Assembly: GCA_900554715.1 (NCBI GenBank)
Contig: USIN01000040.1
Coordinates: 1-11,717, forward strand
DNA from: an uncultured Bacteroidales bacterium
Lineage (GTDB): Bacteria > Bacteroidota > Bacteroidia > Bacteroidales > Muribaculaceae
Length of the DNA: 11,717 nucleotides
Reading direction: 5' to 3'
In this document: in pieces, positions 6,611-11,717 of the stretch
How the letters are laid out: every line of letters begins with the position of its first letter
How positions within the stretch are numbered: position 1 is the first letter of the stretch
The notes under the pieces: generated by a model
The model's database searches: none
What the model saw: the letters and a program-made list of their open reading frames with translations, nothing else
Told to the model about the DNA's origin: nothing
Translations under genes and position numbers: made by a program

Positions 6611-6961
6611 ATGGACTTAAATATATTAATAACAATAATCGGCGCCGTTGGTGGCATACAGGGACTCATAGAGCTCGCAAAATGGTGGCGAGGCCGAAAA
6701 ATAAAGGACCGTCAGGATGTGGCAGACGTCGAGGCCAAGGAGGCAGAAAACCACCGCCGTCAAGTCGAATGGCTCGAGAAACGCATCGCCGAGCGAGATG
6801 CTAAAATCGACGGCCTGTACGCTGAGTTGCGGCTCGAGCAAAAGGCAAAGCTCGAAGAGGTTCACAAGCGCCACGAAGTTGAGCTTGAACTCGCTGAGGC
6901 CAACGTTAAAAAATGTCACAAGCGCGGGTGCTCTGATAGGCAGCCGCCGAGTGATTATTAA
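6611..6961 (+). CDS. Membrane-anchored coiled-coil phage protein; lysis-cassette member
   Basis: This is a 116-residue protein with one N-terminal hydrophobic segment (residues ~3-20, LNILITIIGAVGGIQGLI), then a basic WWRGRK stop-transfer, then a long charged helix (~33-98) predicted to form a coiled coil. The C-terminus ends KKCHKRGCSDRQPPSDY with two cysteines four residues apart. Proteins of this layout commonly sit directly before M15 peptidase genes in Bacteroidales prophages. Inner-membrane anchor plus periplasmic or cytoplasmic coiled coil resembles Rz-type i-spanins in architecture, but the short N-terminus and cytoplasmic-type basic flank make topology uncertain. It starts two bases after the preceding gene ends. 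Confidence 0.7.
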   Translation: MDLNILITIIGAVGGIQGLIELAKWWRGRKIKDRQDVADVEAKEAENHRRQVEWLEKRIAERDAKIDGLYAELRLEQKAKLEEVHKRHEVELELAEANVKKCHKRGCSDRQPPSDY

Positions 6962-6979
6962 TGAATAAAACCAAGAAAA

Positions 6980-7432
6980 ATGAAACACTTCAAGATATCA
7001 GAATTTTTCAACTCTGCAAAAGCTCAAGAACTGGGCATTAACAACACAACCAGCGACCCTGCTGTAATTGCCAATATCGAGACCCTCGTCGACAATATAC
7101 TCGACCCGCTGCGCGAAGCATTCGGGCAGCCTATAACTATATCGTCAGGGTATAGATGCCCGGCTGTCAACAGCGCTGTCGGCGGTGCAAAGACAAGTCA
7201 GCACATGTTCGGACAGGCCGCCGATATAGTCGCATTTGCCCGCGATTCTTCAGGCAAACTCATCAAAGACAATCATGGCCACGCCATCATCGACCGAACT
7301 GCAAACCGACGTCTCTATCAGATGATAATAGACCTCGAGCTGCCTTTCGATCAGCTTATCGACGAAAGCGATTTCGCCTGGGTACATGTCAGCTGCTCAC
7401 TATGCAACCGCCGCCAAATTCTCAAGCTATGA
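6980..7432 (+). CDS. Peptidase M15A endolysin (D,D-/L,D-peptidase type)
   Basis: This is a 150-residue zinc peptidase of the M15 family, predicted to cut peptide crosslinks in peptidoglycan for host lysis. The zinc ligands are visible: His75 and Asp82 in the SQHMFGQAADI motif (SxHxxGxAxD) and His136 in WVHVS. The preceding SSGYRCPAVNSAVGG stretch (55-69) is the conserved family segment with its Arg and Asn. A conserved acidic residue before WVHVS (around 128-131) is a likely catalytic base. There is no signal peptide, so export would depend on a holin-type partner. Length is normal for the single-domain phage enzymes. The stop overlaps the next start (ATGA), showing translational coupling to the last gene of the cassette. 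Confidence 0.9.
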   Translation: MKHFKISEFFNSAKAQELGINNTTSDPAVIANIETLVDNILDPLREAFGQPITISSGYRCPAVNSAVGGAKTSQHMFGQAADIVAFARDSSGKLIKDNHGHAIIDRTANRRLYQMIIDLELPFDQLIDESDFAWVHVSCSLCNRRQILKL

Positions 7433-7944
7433 CAAAGACCATTATCAAAAGTTTTCTCGCCGTATGGCTGCTGGGTATTGTGACCATAGCGCTGCTCGGT
7501 GGTGTTACCCGTTGTTGTAAGCAAACGTCTTCAGAGTCTCTGAGAACAGATACAATCAGGCTACGCGATACAATTGTCGACACGTTTATCGTCGAAAGAC
7601 CTGTGCCGGCAGCGACAAAGATTACAGGACACGTCGCCATAACAGCACCGATAGTAACTGACAGCGCCGGTCAATCTGAAGATAGCGCGACCGTCGAGTT
7701 GCCTGTCATCAGCCGACACTATGTCGTTGACAGTGTCGGAGAGGCATGGGTCAGCGGACCTGTCGACCCTCGCCTCGACAGCATCAAATTATTTCGACCA
7801 AGATACTATCAGAACACGACAATCACGCGTCAAACGAAACCGCCCTCACATTGGAGCGTAGGAGTTCAAGCCGGTTACGGAATGACGCCGAAAGGCCTAC
7901 AGCCATATATAGGTTTTGGTGTGTCGTATCGATTGACTAAATAA
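7429..7944 (+). CDS. Inner-membrane-anchored periplasmic protein with OM-like C-terminus (DUF6808-like); spanin candidate
   Basis: This 171-residue protein is called from the ATG at 7429, overlapping the endolysin stop in ATGA. A longer in-frame opening from 7156 is rejected because it only reads through the endolysin in another frame. Residues ~6-27 form a membrane helix. Residues ~40-140 are a polar, Asp/Thr-rich periplasmic stretch (DTIRLRDTIVDTF) with a conserved-looking EAWVSGPVDPRLDSI segment. The last ~30 residues (WSVGVQAGYG...PYIGFGVSYRL) look like a beta-hairpin of an outer-membrane barrel and end close to an aromatic-x-leucine-type C-terminus. The whole resembles phage proteins annotated as DUF6808. 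The layout could bridge inner and outer membrane like a spanin, but that is inference. Confidence 0.75.
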   Translation: MTKTIIKSFLAVWLLGIVTIALLGGVTRCCKQTSSESLRTDTIRLRDTIVDTFIVERPVPAATKITGHVAITAPIVTDSAGQSEDSATVELPVISRHYVVDSVGEAWVSGPVDPRLDSIKLFRPRYYQNTTITRQTKPPSHWSVGVQAGYGMTPKGLQPYIGFGVSYRLTK

Positions 7945-7951
7945 GCAAATC

Positions 7952-7986
7952 TTTCGCAAAATGTGCTTCGTGAGTGCTTCGCGAAA
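7952..7986. repeat. 11-bp tandem repeat inside a small inverted repeat at the phage end
   Basis: GTGCTTCGTGA (7963-7973) is followed directly by GTGCTTCGCGA (7974-7984), an 11-bp tandem with one mismatch. TTTCGC (7952-7957) and GCGAAA (7981-7986) enclose it as a 6-bp inverted repeat. It lies eight bases after the last phage stop codon. It may be a weak terminator for the late operon or a recombinase arm site; neither can be shown here. Confidence 0.5.
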
Positions 7987-7991
7987 ATAAT

Positions 7992-8026
7992 AAACCCTCT
8001 GAGAATCAGCTGATTCCAGAGGGTTT
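7992..8026 (-). terminator. Palindromic terminator of tRNA-Leu
   Basis: The - strand reads AAACCCTCTG, one arm of a ~17-bp stem that includes the perfect 14-bp palindrome GAATCAGCTGATTC at its tip. A single bulged base breaks the stem. The closing arm is followed by ATTATTTT on the - strand only, so it terminates the tRNA transcript that ends a few bases upstream. Confidence 0.7.
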
Positions 8027-8030
8027 GCCG

Positions 8031-8112
8031 TACCCGGACCCGGGATCGAACCGGGATGGATTGCTCCACCGGTGTTTGAGACCGGCGCGTCTACCGATTC
8101 CGCCATCCGGGC
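8031..8112 (-). tRNA. tRNA-Leu (anticodon CAA)
   Basis: This 82-base tRNA folds fully by eye. Its 5' acceptor arm GCCCGGA pairs TCCGGGT (a G-U at the first pair). The anticodon stem CCGGT/ACCGG encloses the loop CTCAAAC, giving anticodon CAA for UUG codons. The variable arm TGGA-GCAA-TCCA is the long arm expected of tRNA-Leu, and the T-arm CCCGG-TTCGATC-CCGGG is standard. The discriminator base is A and CCA is not encoded. It is the first host gene beside the prophage, with its 3' end pointing at the phage. Confidence 0.95.
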
Positions 8113-8124
8113 AAATCGGTGCGA

Positions 8125-8156
8125 CAAAGGTAGTGTTTTTTTTCGGTCGGCACAAA
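8125..8156 (-). promoter_or_regulatory. Promoter of tRNA-Leu
   Basis: On the - strand TTTG (8153-8156) and TACCTTTG (8125-8132) are separated by 20 bases, a full match to the Bacteroidota housekeeping promoter. Transcription would begin a few bases before the tRNA 5' end at 8112. Confidence 0.85.
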
Positions 8157-8158
8157 TA

Positions 8159-8188
8159 AACGGGATGCGTTTTTGTGTGCATCCCGTT
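8159..8188 (-). terminator. Bidirectional terminator after the permease gene
   Basis: A 10-bp stem (core CGGGATGC at 8161-8168 with GCATCCCG at 8179-8186) has T-rich flanks on both sides: TTTATTTG on the - strand and TTGTTTTTCTTTT on the + strand. It lies 25 bases past the permease stop and separates that gene from the tRNA promoter. It is the only hairpin with a long T-rich tail in the frc-oxc-permease region. Confidence 0.8.
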
Positions 8189-8213
8189 GTTTTTCTTTTA
8201 TGTGAGCGTTTTA

Positions 8214-9206
8214 TCAGATGCTGATGCCAGGTATCTGGCCGACACACAGCTGGGTGACCCATATCCACAAGGGGCAGAAGACCACGAAGAGGATAACCGA
8301 GATAGCCAGCGATGAGGTACTGGTGGCGACATACGAGTCGTACTCGTCGGCGATGATGATGCCCGAGAATGCAGGGGGAAGAGCGCCTGCCACGACAAGC
8401 ATTGCGAGGTTCGATGCGTCCATCTTGAAGATGAGGCCTACGATAAGCAGTGCAGCCGGCATGACGATAAGTTTAAGGATGACACCGAGTATGGCCTGCC
8501 AGTTGATGTTGACTTTGACTGCTGACAGAGTGATGCCTGCGGCAAAAACTGCCATAGAGGCGTTTGCGCCTTTGATAAGGTCGAACGACGGGCTTGCCCA
8601 TTTAGGCCATGGCAGACCGATGATGACCCAGATGACGGCGAGGATAGGAGCCCACGCTACAGGCTGTTCGAGAGCGTGGATGACAGGCTTCCACGGGTTG
8701 GGCTTTTTACCTCCGTTTTTGGCCGCTGCGGCGTCGTTGCCTGCGTTGAGCAGCGAGAGGCCGACAGGGATGCCGACGGCGTTGACGACGATGCCGACGA
8801 TGGCGACGACGAGAGCGACATAGGCGTTGGTGCCGAAGATTGGCTCGAGCACTGCAAAACCGAGGAATCCGATTGTAGGCGAACCGTTGACAAGGGCCAT
8901 GACTGCTGCGTCGGCCTGTGTGACGCCCTGCTTCTTGAATCCATATTTATATATGTAGTAGACAAGCATGAAGCAGGCCATGATGACGACGAGCGATATG
9001 ATTGACAACTTTATGTCTTTGACAAGCATCGAGCGGTCGGCGTCGACAATCGAGACAAACAGCGCTGCGGGCAATGCGTAGTCGAGGACGACTTTGTTGA
9101 ATGCCTTGGCGTTGTCGTTTGTGAATATCCCTTTTTTGCCCGAGATATATCCGGCAAGCATCACGACGATGATAGGGACAATGGCATATAACAATATATG
9201 TTCCAT
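8214..9206 (-). CDS. AEC-family permease, probable oxalate/formate or dicarboxylate carrier
   Basis: This 330-residue integral membrane protein of the auxin efflux carrier (AEC, malonate/malate permease-like) family has about ten hydrophobic helices in two halves of about five. The halves are separated by a polar loop around residues 157-172 (NAGNDAAAAKNGGKKPNPW). Family-like features are the N-terminal IVPIIVVMLAGYISGKKG, the NKVVLDYALPAALF segment with Pro in a helix, NGSPTIGFLGF around 108-118 and the PPAFSGIIIADEYD segment near the C-terminus. Known members carry dicarboxylates and related organic anions. Placed directly after oxc in the same direction, it is the only transporter in view and could import oxalate or exchange it for formate. 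The usual OxlT-type antiporter is not present here. Substrate is inferred from context only. Confidence 0.85.
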   Translation of the reverse strand: MEHILLYAIVPIIVVMLAGYISGKKGIFTNDNAKAFNKVVLDYALPAALFVSIVDADRSMLVKDIKLSIISLVVIMACFMLVYYIYKYGFKKQGVTQADAAVMALVNGSPTIGFLGFAVLEPIFGTNAYVALVVAIVGIVVNAVGIPVGLSLLNAGNDAAAAKNGGKKPNPWKPVIHALEQPVAWAPILAVIWVIIGLPWPKWASPSFDLIKGANASMAVFAAGITLSAVKVNINWQAILGVILKLIVMPAALLIVGLIFKMDASNLAMLVVAGALPPAFSGIIIADEYDSYVATSTSSLAISVILFVVFCPLWIWVTQLCVGQIPGISI

Positions 9207-9241
9207 AAATAAATAATTGATTTTTGCGATTCTGTTTTAAA

Positions 9242-9268
9242 CCGGCCGCCGTCAGTCGCGGCGGCCGG
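9242..9268 (-). terminator. GC-rich hairpin between oxc and the permease gene
   Basis: A perfect 10-bp stem (CCGGCCGCCG with CGGCGGCCGG, 7-base loop) is followed on the - strand by TTTAAAA. A smaller hairpin CTGAGC-CAT-GCTCAG lies just before it at 9280-9294. The short T-run could make this a partial terminator or an mRNA-stabilising/processing element. No consensus promoter follows it before the permease start. Confidence 0.55.
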
Positions 9269-9306
9269 GAAATCATTATCTGAGCATGGCTCAGCCGGGT
9301 AGAGGG

Positions 9307-11049
9307 TCAGACGGTGATGTGTTCGATGGGCGTAGGATTGAGGTAGCCGATGTGGCCTGACTCTTTGCCTGCATCCGCGGCGAGCTGTACGTCGATGAGA
9401 GCGGGACGTTTCGATGCGATCGACTCTTTGAGCGCTTCGGCGAGCTGCCCGGGAGTTGTCACGTAATATGTTTTGGCGCCGAATGCGTCGCCGAGTTTGT
9501 CGTAGCGGGCGTTGACGTTGAGAGTTGTAGGTGCCGGATCTCCGTCGCCTGACATATTGACGCCGACGCCGTTATAAATGCCGCCGTTGTTCAGGATGAC
9601 GACCGTGACAGGCAGATTGAAACGGCATATGGTCGAGAAGTCCATGCCCGAGAAGCCGAACGCGCTGTCGCCTTCGACGGCAACGACGCTCTTGCCTGTG
9701 GCGACGGCGGCTCCGACGGCCGAACCCATGCCCATGCCCATGATAGCCCAGGTGGCGCAGTCGATACGGTGGCGCGGCAGCGACATATCGACGGCGTCGC
9801 GGGTGTCGTCGAGGGTGTTGGCGCCTTCGTTGACGAGTATTACGTCGGGATTCGATTCGAGAACGGGTTTGATGGCAGACAGCGCGCTCCAGTGGTCCAT
9901 CGGCTGGAGGGGTGCGGCTGCGGTCAGGCGCTCGGCGAATTTGGCGTTCTTGGCCTTAGACTCTGCCTGAAGCGAGGGAACCCACTGCGGGTCGATGCTG
10001 AGTTTATACTGCGGCAGAGCGGCGAGAATGGCGTCGAGCGAGCTGGCGAGATCACCGACGACAGGCGCGGCTATCGGGCGGTTGATGTCGATTTCCTCGG
10101 GGTCGATGTCGAGCTGGACAAACTTGGTGTCTGGGCTCCATTTGCCTTTGCCTCTCGAGAGAAGCCAGTTGAGGCGTGCGCCGATGAGCACAACTACGTC
10201 GGCCTGCTCCATGATTGTCGAGCGGCATGAGATGGCGCAGAGGGGGCCATTGTCGGGCAGAACGCCTTTTGCCATCGACATAGGGTAGTAGGGTATGCCT
10301 GTTTTGTCGACGAGTTCTTTGATCTTGTCTTCGACACGGGCATAAGCTGCGCCTTTACCGATGAGGAATGACGGTTTCTTGGCCGAGGCGATAAGTTCGA
10401 CGGCGCGTTTGACAGATTCGGCCGATGGAACGATTGCGGGCTCGAGGTCGACGGGTTCATAGAAGAGTTTGTCGGCGTCGGCTCCGTTCATGATTGCACC
10501 GAGGCAGGGTGTGGTGACGTCGAGGTAGACACCGCCGGGACGGCCTGAGACTGCGGCGCGATAGGCGCGGACAACAGCCGTGGGGATGTCTTCGGGTTTA
10601 TTGACGCGGTAAGCGGCTTTGACAAGAGTTTTGGCGATGGCGAGCTGGTCGAGGCCTTCGTAGGTGCCCTGCTGGAGGTCGATGGGCTCGCGGACGCTTG
10701 AACCGCTGATCTGAATCATCGGGTAGCAGTTGACCGTAGCGTTGGTCGTGGCGGTCAGGCCGTTAAGAAAGCCGAGCGACGACACTGTCAGCAGCACACC
10801 GGGCTTTTTTGTCAGGTAGCCGTGTGTAGCGGCTGCCATACCGGCCTGCTGTTCATGTCTGAAGCTGACAAATTTGATGCCTCGGCCCTGGGCGAGGTAG
10901 GCGAATTCGGTCACAGGTATGCCGACGAGGCCGTACATTGTGTCGACGCCGACCATCTTGAGCGCACGGACAAGAATATCCATGCCGGTCACCTGTTCGG
11001 GATATGTGGGAGTCTGGGCGGGCTGTGTTTTATTTGTTGTGGTCGTCAT
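9307..11049 (-). CDS. oxc: Oxalyl-CoA decarboxylase
   Basis: This 580-residue thiamine-diphosphate enzyme converts oxalyl-CoA to formyl-CoA and CO2. It has the three-domain ThDP fold. The N-terminal domain carries the catalytic Glu66 in FRHEQQAG and Tyr130-Glu131 in GTYEGLDQ, offset by 10 from Glu56 and Tyr120-Glu121 of the Oxalobacter enzyme. The middle domain spans ~205-340. The C-terminal domain carries the ThDP motif from Gly460-Asp461-Ser462 to Asn487-Asn488 and GIYNG at 490-494. The C-terminal lid reads ESGHI (563-567); if my recollection of the Oxalobacter numbering is right, His566 sits where Arg555 does. The first ~17 residues are a Thr/Pro-rich extension. It lies 114 bases after frc and 100 before the permease. 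Expected to act in the cytoplasm with formyl-CoA transferase. Confidence 0.96.
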   Translation of the reverse strand: MTTTTNKTQPAQTPTYPEQVTGMDILVRALKMVGVDTMYGLVGIPVTEFAYLAQGRGIKFVSFRHEQQAGMAAATHGYLTKKPGVLLTVSSLGFLNGLTATTNATVNCYPMIQISGSSVREPIDLQQGTYEGLDQLAIAKTLVKAAYRVNKPEDIPTAVVRAYRAAVSGRPGGVYLDVTTPCLGAIMNGADADKLFYEPVDLEPAIVPSAESVKRAVELIASAKKPSFLIGKGAAYARVEDKIKELVDKTGIPYYPMSMAKGVLPDNGPLCAISCRSTIMEQADVVVLIGARLNWLLSRGKGKWSPDTKFVQLDIDPEEIDINRPIAAPVVGDLASSLDAILAALPQYKLSIDPQWVPSLQAESKAKNAKFAERLTAAAPLQPMDHWSALSAIKPVLESNPDVILVNEGANTLDDTRDAVDMSLPRHRIDCATWAIMGMGMGSAVGAAVATGKSVVAVEGDSAFGFSGMDFSTICRFNLPVTVVILNNGGIYNGVGVNMSGDGDPAPTTLNVNARYDKLGDAFGAKTYYVTTPGQLAEALKESIASKRPALIDVQLAADAGKESGHIGYLNPTPIEHITV

Positions 11050-11089
11050 GATGTGTGTTTATGTTAGTTATGTGATATCATGTTATTTA

Positions 11090-11137
11090 AACACCGCCGG
11101 GCATCGACGGCATAGGCGTCTCAGGCCCGGCGGTGTT
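11090..11137 (-). terminator. GC-rich hairpin between frc and oxc
   Basis: A perfect 13-bp stem (11090-11102 with 11125-11137, AACACCGCCGGGC type arms) has a 22-base loop that contains a small GACG/CGTC stem. On the - strand it is followed by TTAAATAA, a weak T-run. It closely resembles the hairpin between oxc and the permease in composition and in the bases that follow. No TTTG/TAnnTTTG promoter is found between it and the oxc start at 11049. Confidence 0.55.
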
Positions 11138-11163
11138 AACTATGTTTTGTCCAGAGTGTCAGA

Positions 11164-11717
11164 TTATTTCGAGGGTGCGGCCTTTGGCATCGGGGCGGTT
11201 GTGCCGTTGGCCTTGAATGCTTCCTGCTGCTGGGCCGAATAGCCGAGAGATGTAAGCACTTCTTCGGTGTTGCCGCCGAGAGTAGGGCAGGGGCCGTAGG
11301 TAGGCTGATAGTTTGACATCGTGAAAGGTACGCCGACGGTGACGAATTCACCGATATTGCCGCCCTGGTTGATCTTGACGAGCGTGTTGCCGTCATAGAG
11401 GCTCTGGTCGTCCATGATTTCCTTTGTCGAGAGCACGGGTGCTACAGGAACGCCGCCTTTTGACAGGATTTCCGTAACTTCATATTTGTCTTTGTCGATA
11501 CAGAATTTCTGGATACGGGCATATATTTCCTGTTTGTGACGGTCTCGGGCATCGGCTGTGTTGAAGTCGGGATTGGTGAGCCAGTCTTCAAAGCCCATGG
11601 CCTTGCATGCGGCCTCGAAATCCTTGGCGCCACGCTGCAGGATGATATAAACGTAGTTGTTGGCGTCTACCTCGCTGTCATAACCGCCGGCAGGCTTACA
11701 TTTGTATGTCCATCCGA
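11164..11717 (-). CDS. frc: Formyl-CoA:oxalate CoA-transferase, C-terminal part (5' end beyond window)
   Basis: The last 183 residues of a CoA-transferase of the CaiB/BaiF (class III) family are visible. The enzyme moves CoA from formyl-CoA to oxalate, making oxalyl-CoA for the decarboxylase and releasing formate. Recognisable family segments are GWTYKCKP followed by NNYVY, the MGFEDWLTNPDFN region, the KGGVPVAPVLSTKEI motif characteristic of the formyl-CoA transferase branch, VGVPFTMSNYQP, and LGGNTEEVLTSLGY near the end. A short Ala/Pro/Lys tail (ANGTTAPMPKAAPSK) extends beyond the usual end. The frame stays open to the right edge, so the catalytic Asp region is outside the window. Pairing with oxc directly downstream makes the assignment firm relative to other class III CoA-transferases. 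Confidence 0.9.
   Translation of the reverse strand, partial: GWTYKCKPAGGYDSEVDANNYVYIILQRGAKDFEAACKAMGFEDWLTNPDFNTADARDRHKQEIYARIQKFCIDKDKYEVTEILSKGGVPVAPVLSTKEIMDDQSLYDGNTLVKINQGGNIGEFVTVGVPFTMSNYQPTYGPCPTLGGNTEEVLTSLGYSAQQQEAFKANGTTAPMPKAAPSK

Noticed and set aside
7156..7428. In-frame upstream extension of the last phage gene to an ATG at 7156
   Set aside because: It only reads the endolysin gene in another frame and gives low-complexity basic protein; the ATGA overlap start at 7429 yields a proper membrane anchor.
8218..8823. + strand ORF of 201 codons opposite the permease gene
   Set aside because: The - strand protein is a convincing AEC carrier; the + strand product is a Met/Ala/Thr-rich shadow.

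Overview
The window suggests a gut Bacteroidales genome, most likely Muribaculaceae-like. This is inferred from a moderately high GC content, Bacteroidota-type promoters (TTTG, about 20 bp, TAnnTTTG), weak or absent Shine-Dalgarno sites at most starts, and familiar Bacteroidales phage protein types. No taxonomic search was possible.

Positions 1 to 7944 (+ strand) are the late end of a tailed prophage. First come four tail or adhesion genes: a collagen-like fibre protein cut by the window start, a fibre or baseplate protein with an AT-rich C-terminal module, a small protein with a highly regular coiled coil, and a 782-residue modular fibre with duplicated beta domains, a leucine-rich-repeat-like section and a C-terminal sugar-binding-like fold. 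An acidic protein follows. Then comes a compact lysis-type cassette: a small two-helix membrane protein, a membrane-anchored coiled-coil protein, an M15 peptidase endolysin, and an inner-membrane-anchored periplasmic protein with an outer-membrane-like C-terminus. No integrase, terminase, capsid or tape-measure gene lies in the window.

Positions 7945 to 8030 look like the phage/host junction. Here the coding strand flips, and a tRNA-Leu(CAA) gene (- strand) has its 3' end facing the phage, the usual layout for integration at a tRNA. It has a consensus promoter and a palindromic terminator.

Positions 8161 to 11717 (- strand) are host metabolism. Transcribed right to left are the 3' part of formyl-CoA:oxalate CoA-transferase (frc), a complete oxalyl-CoA decarboxylase (oxc) and an AEC-family permease. 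Together they would activate oxalate to oxalyl-CoA, decarboxylate it to formyl-CoA and CO2, recycle the CoA, and probably move oxalate or formate across the membrane. GC-rich hairpins sit in both intercistronic gaps, and neither gap has a recognisable promoter.

The most unusual item is a miniature promoter-RNA-terminator unit of about 90 bp on the - strand at 2891-2984, wedged between two tail genes and antisense to the direction of late transcription.
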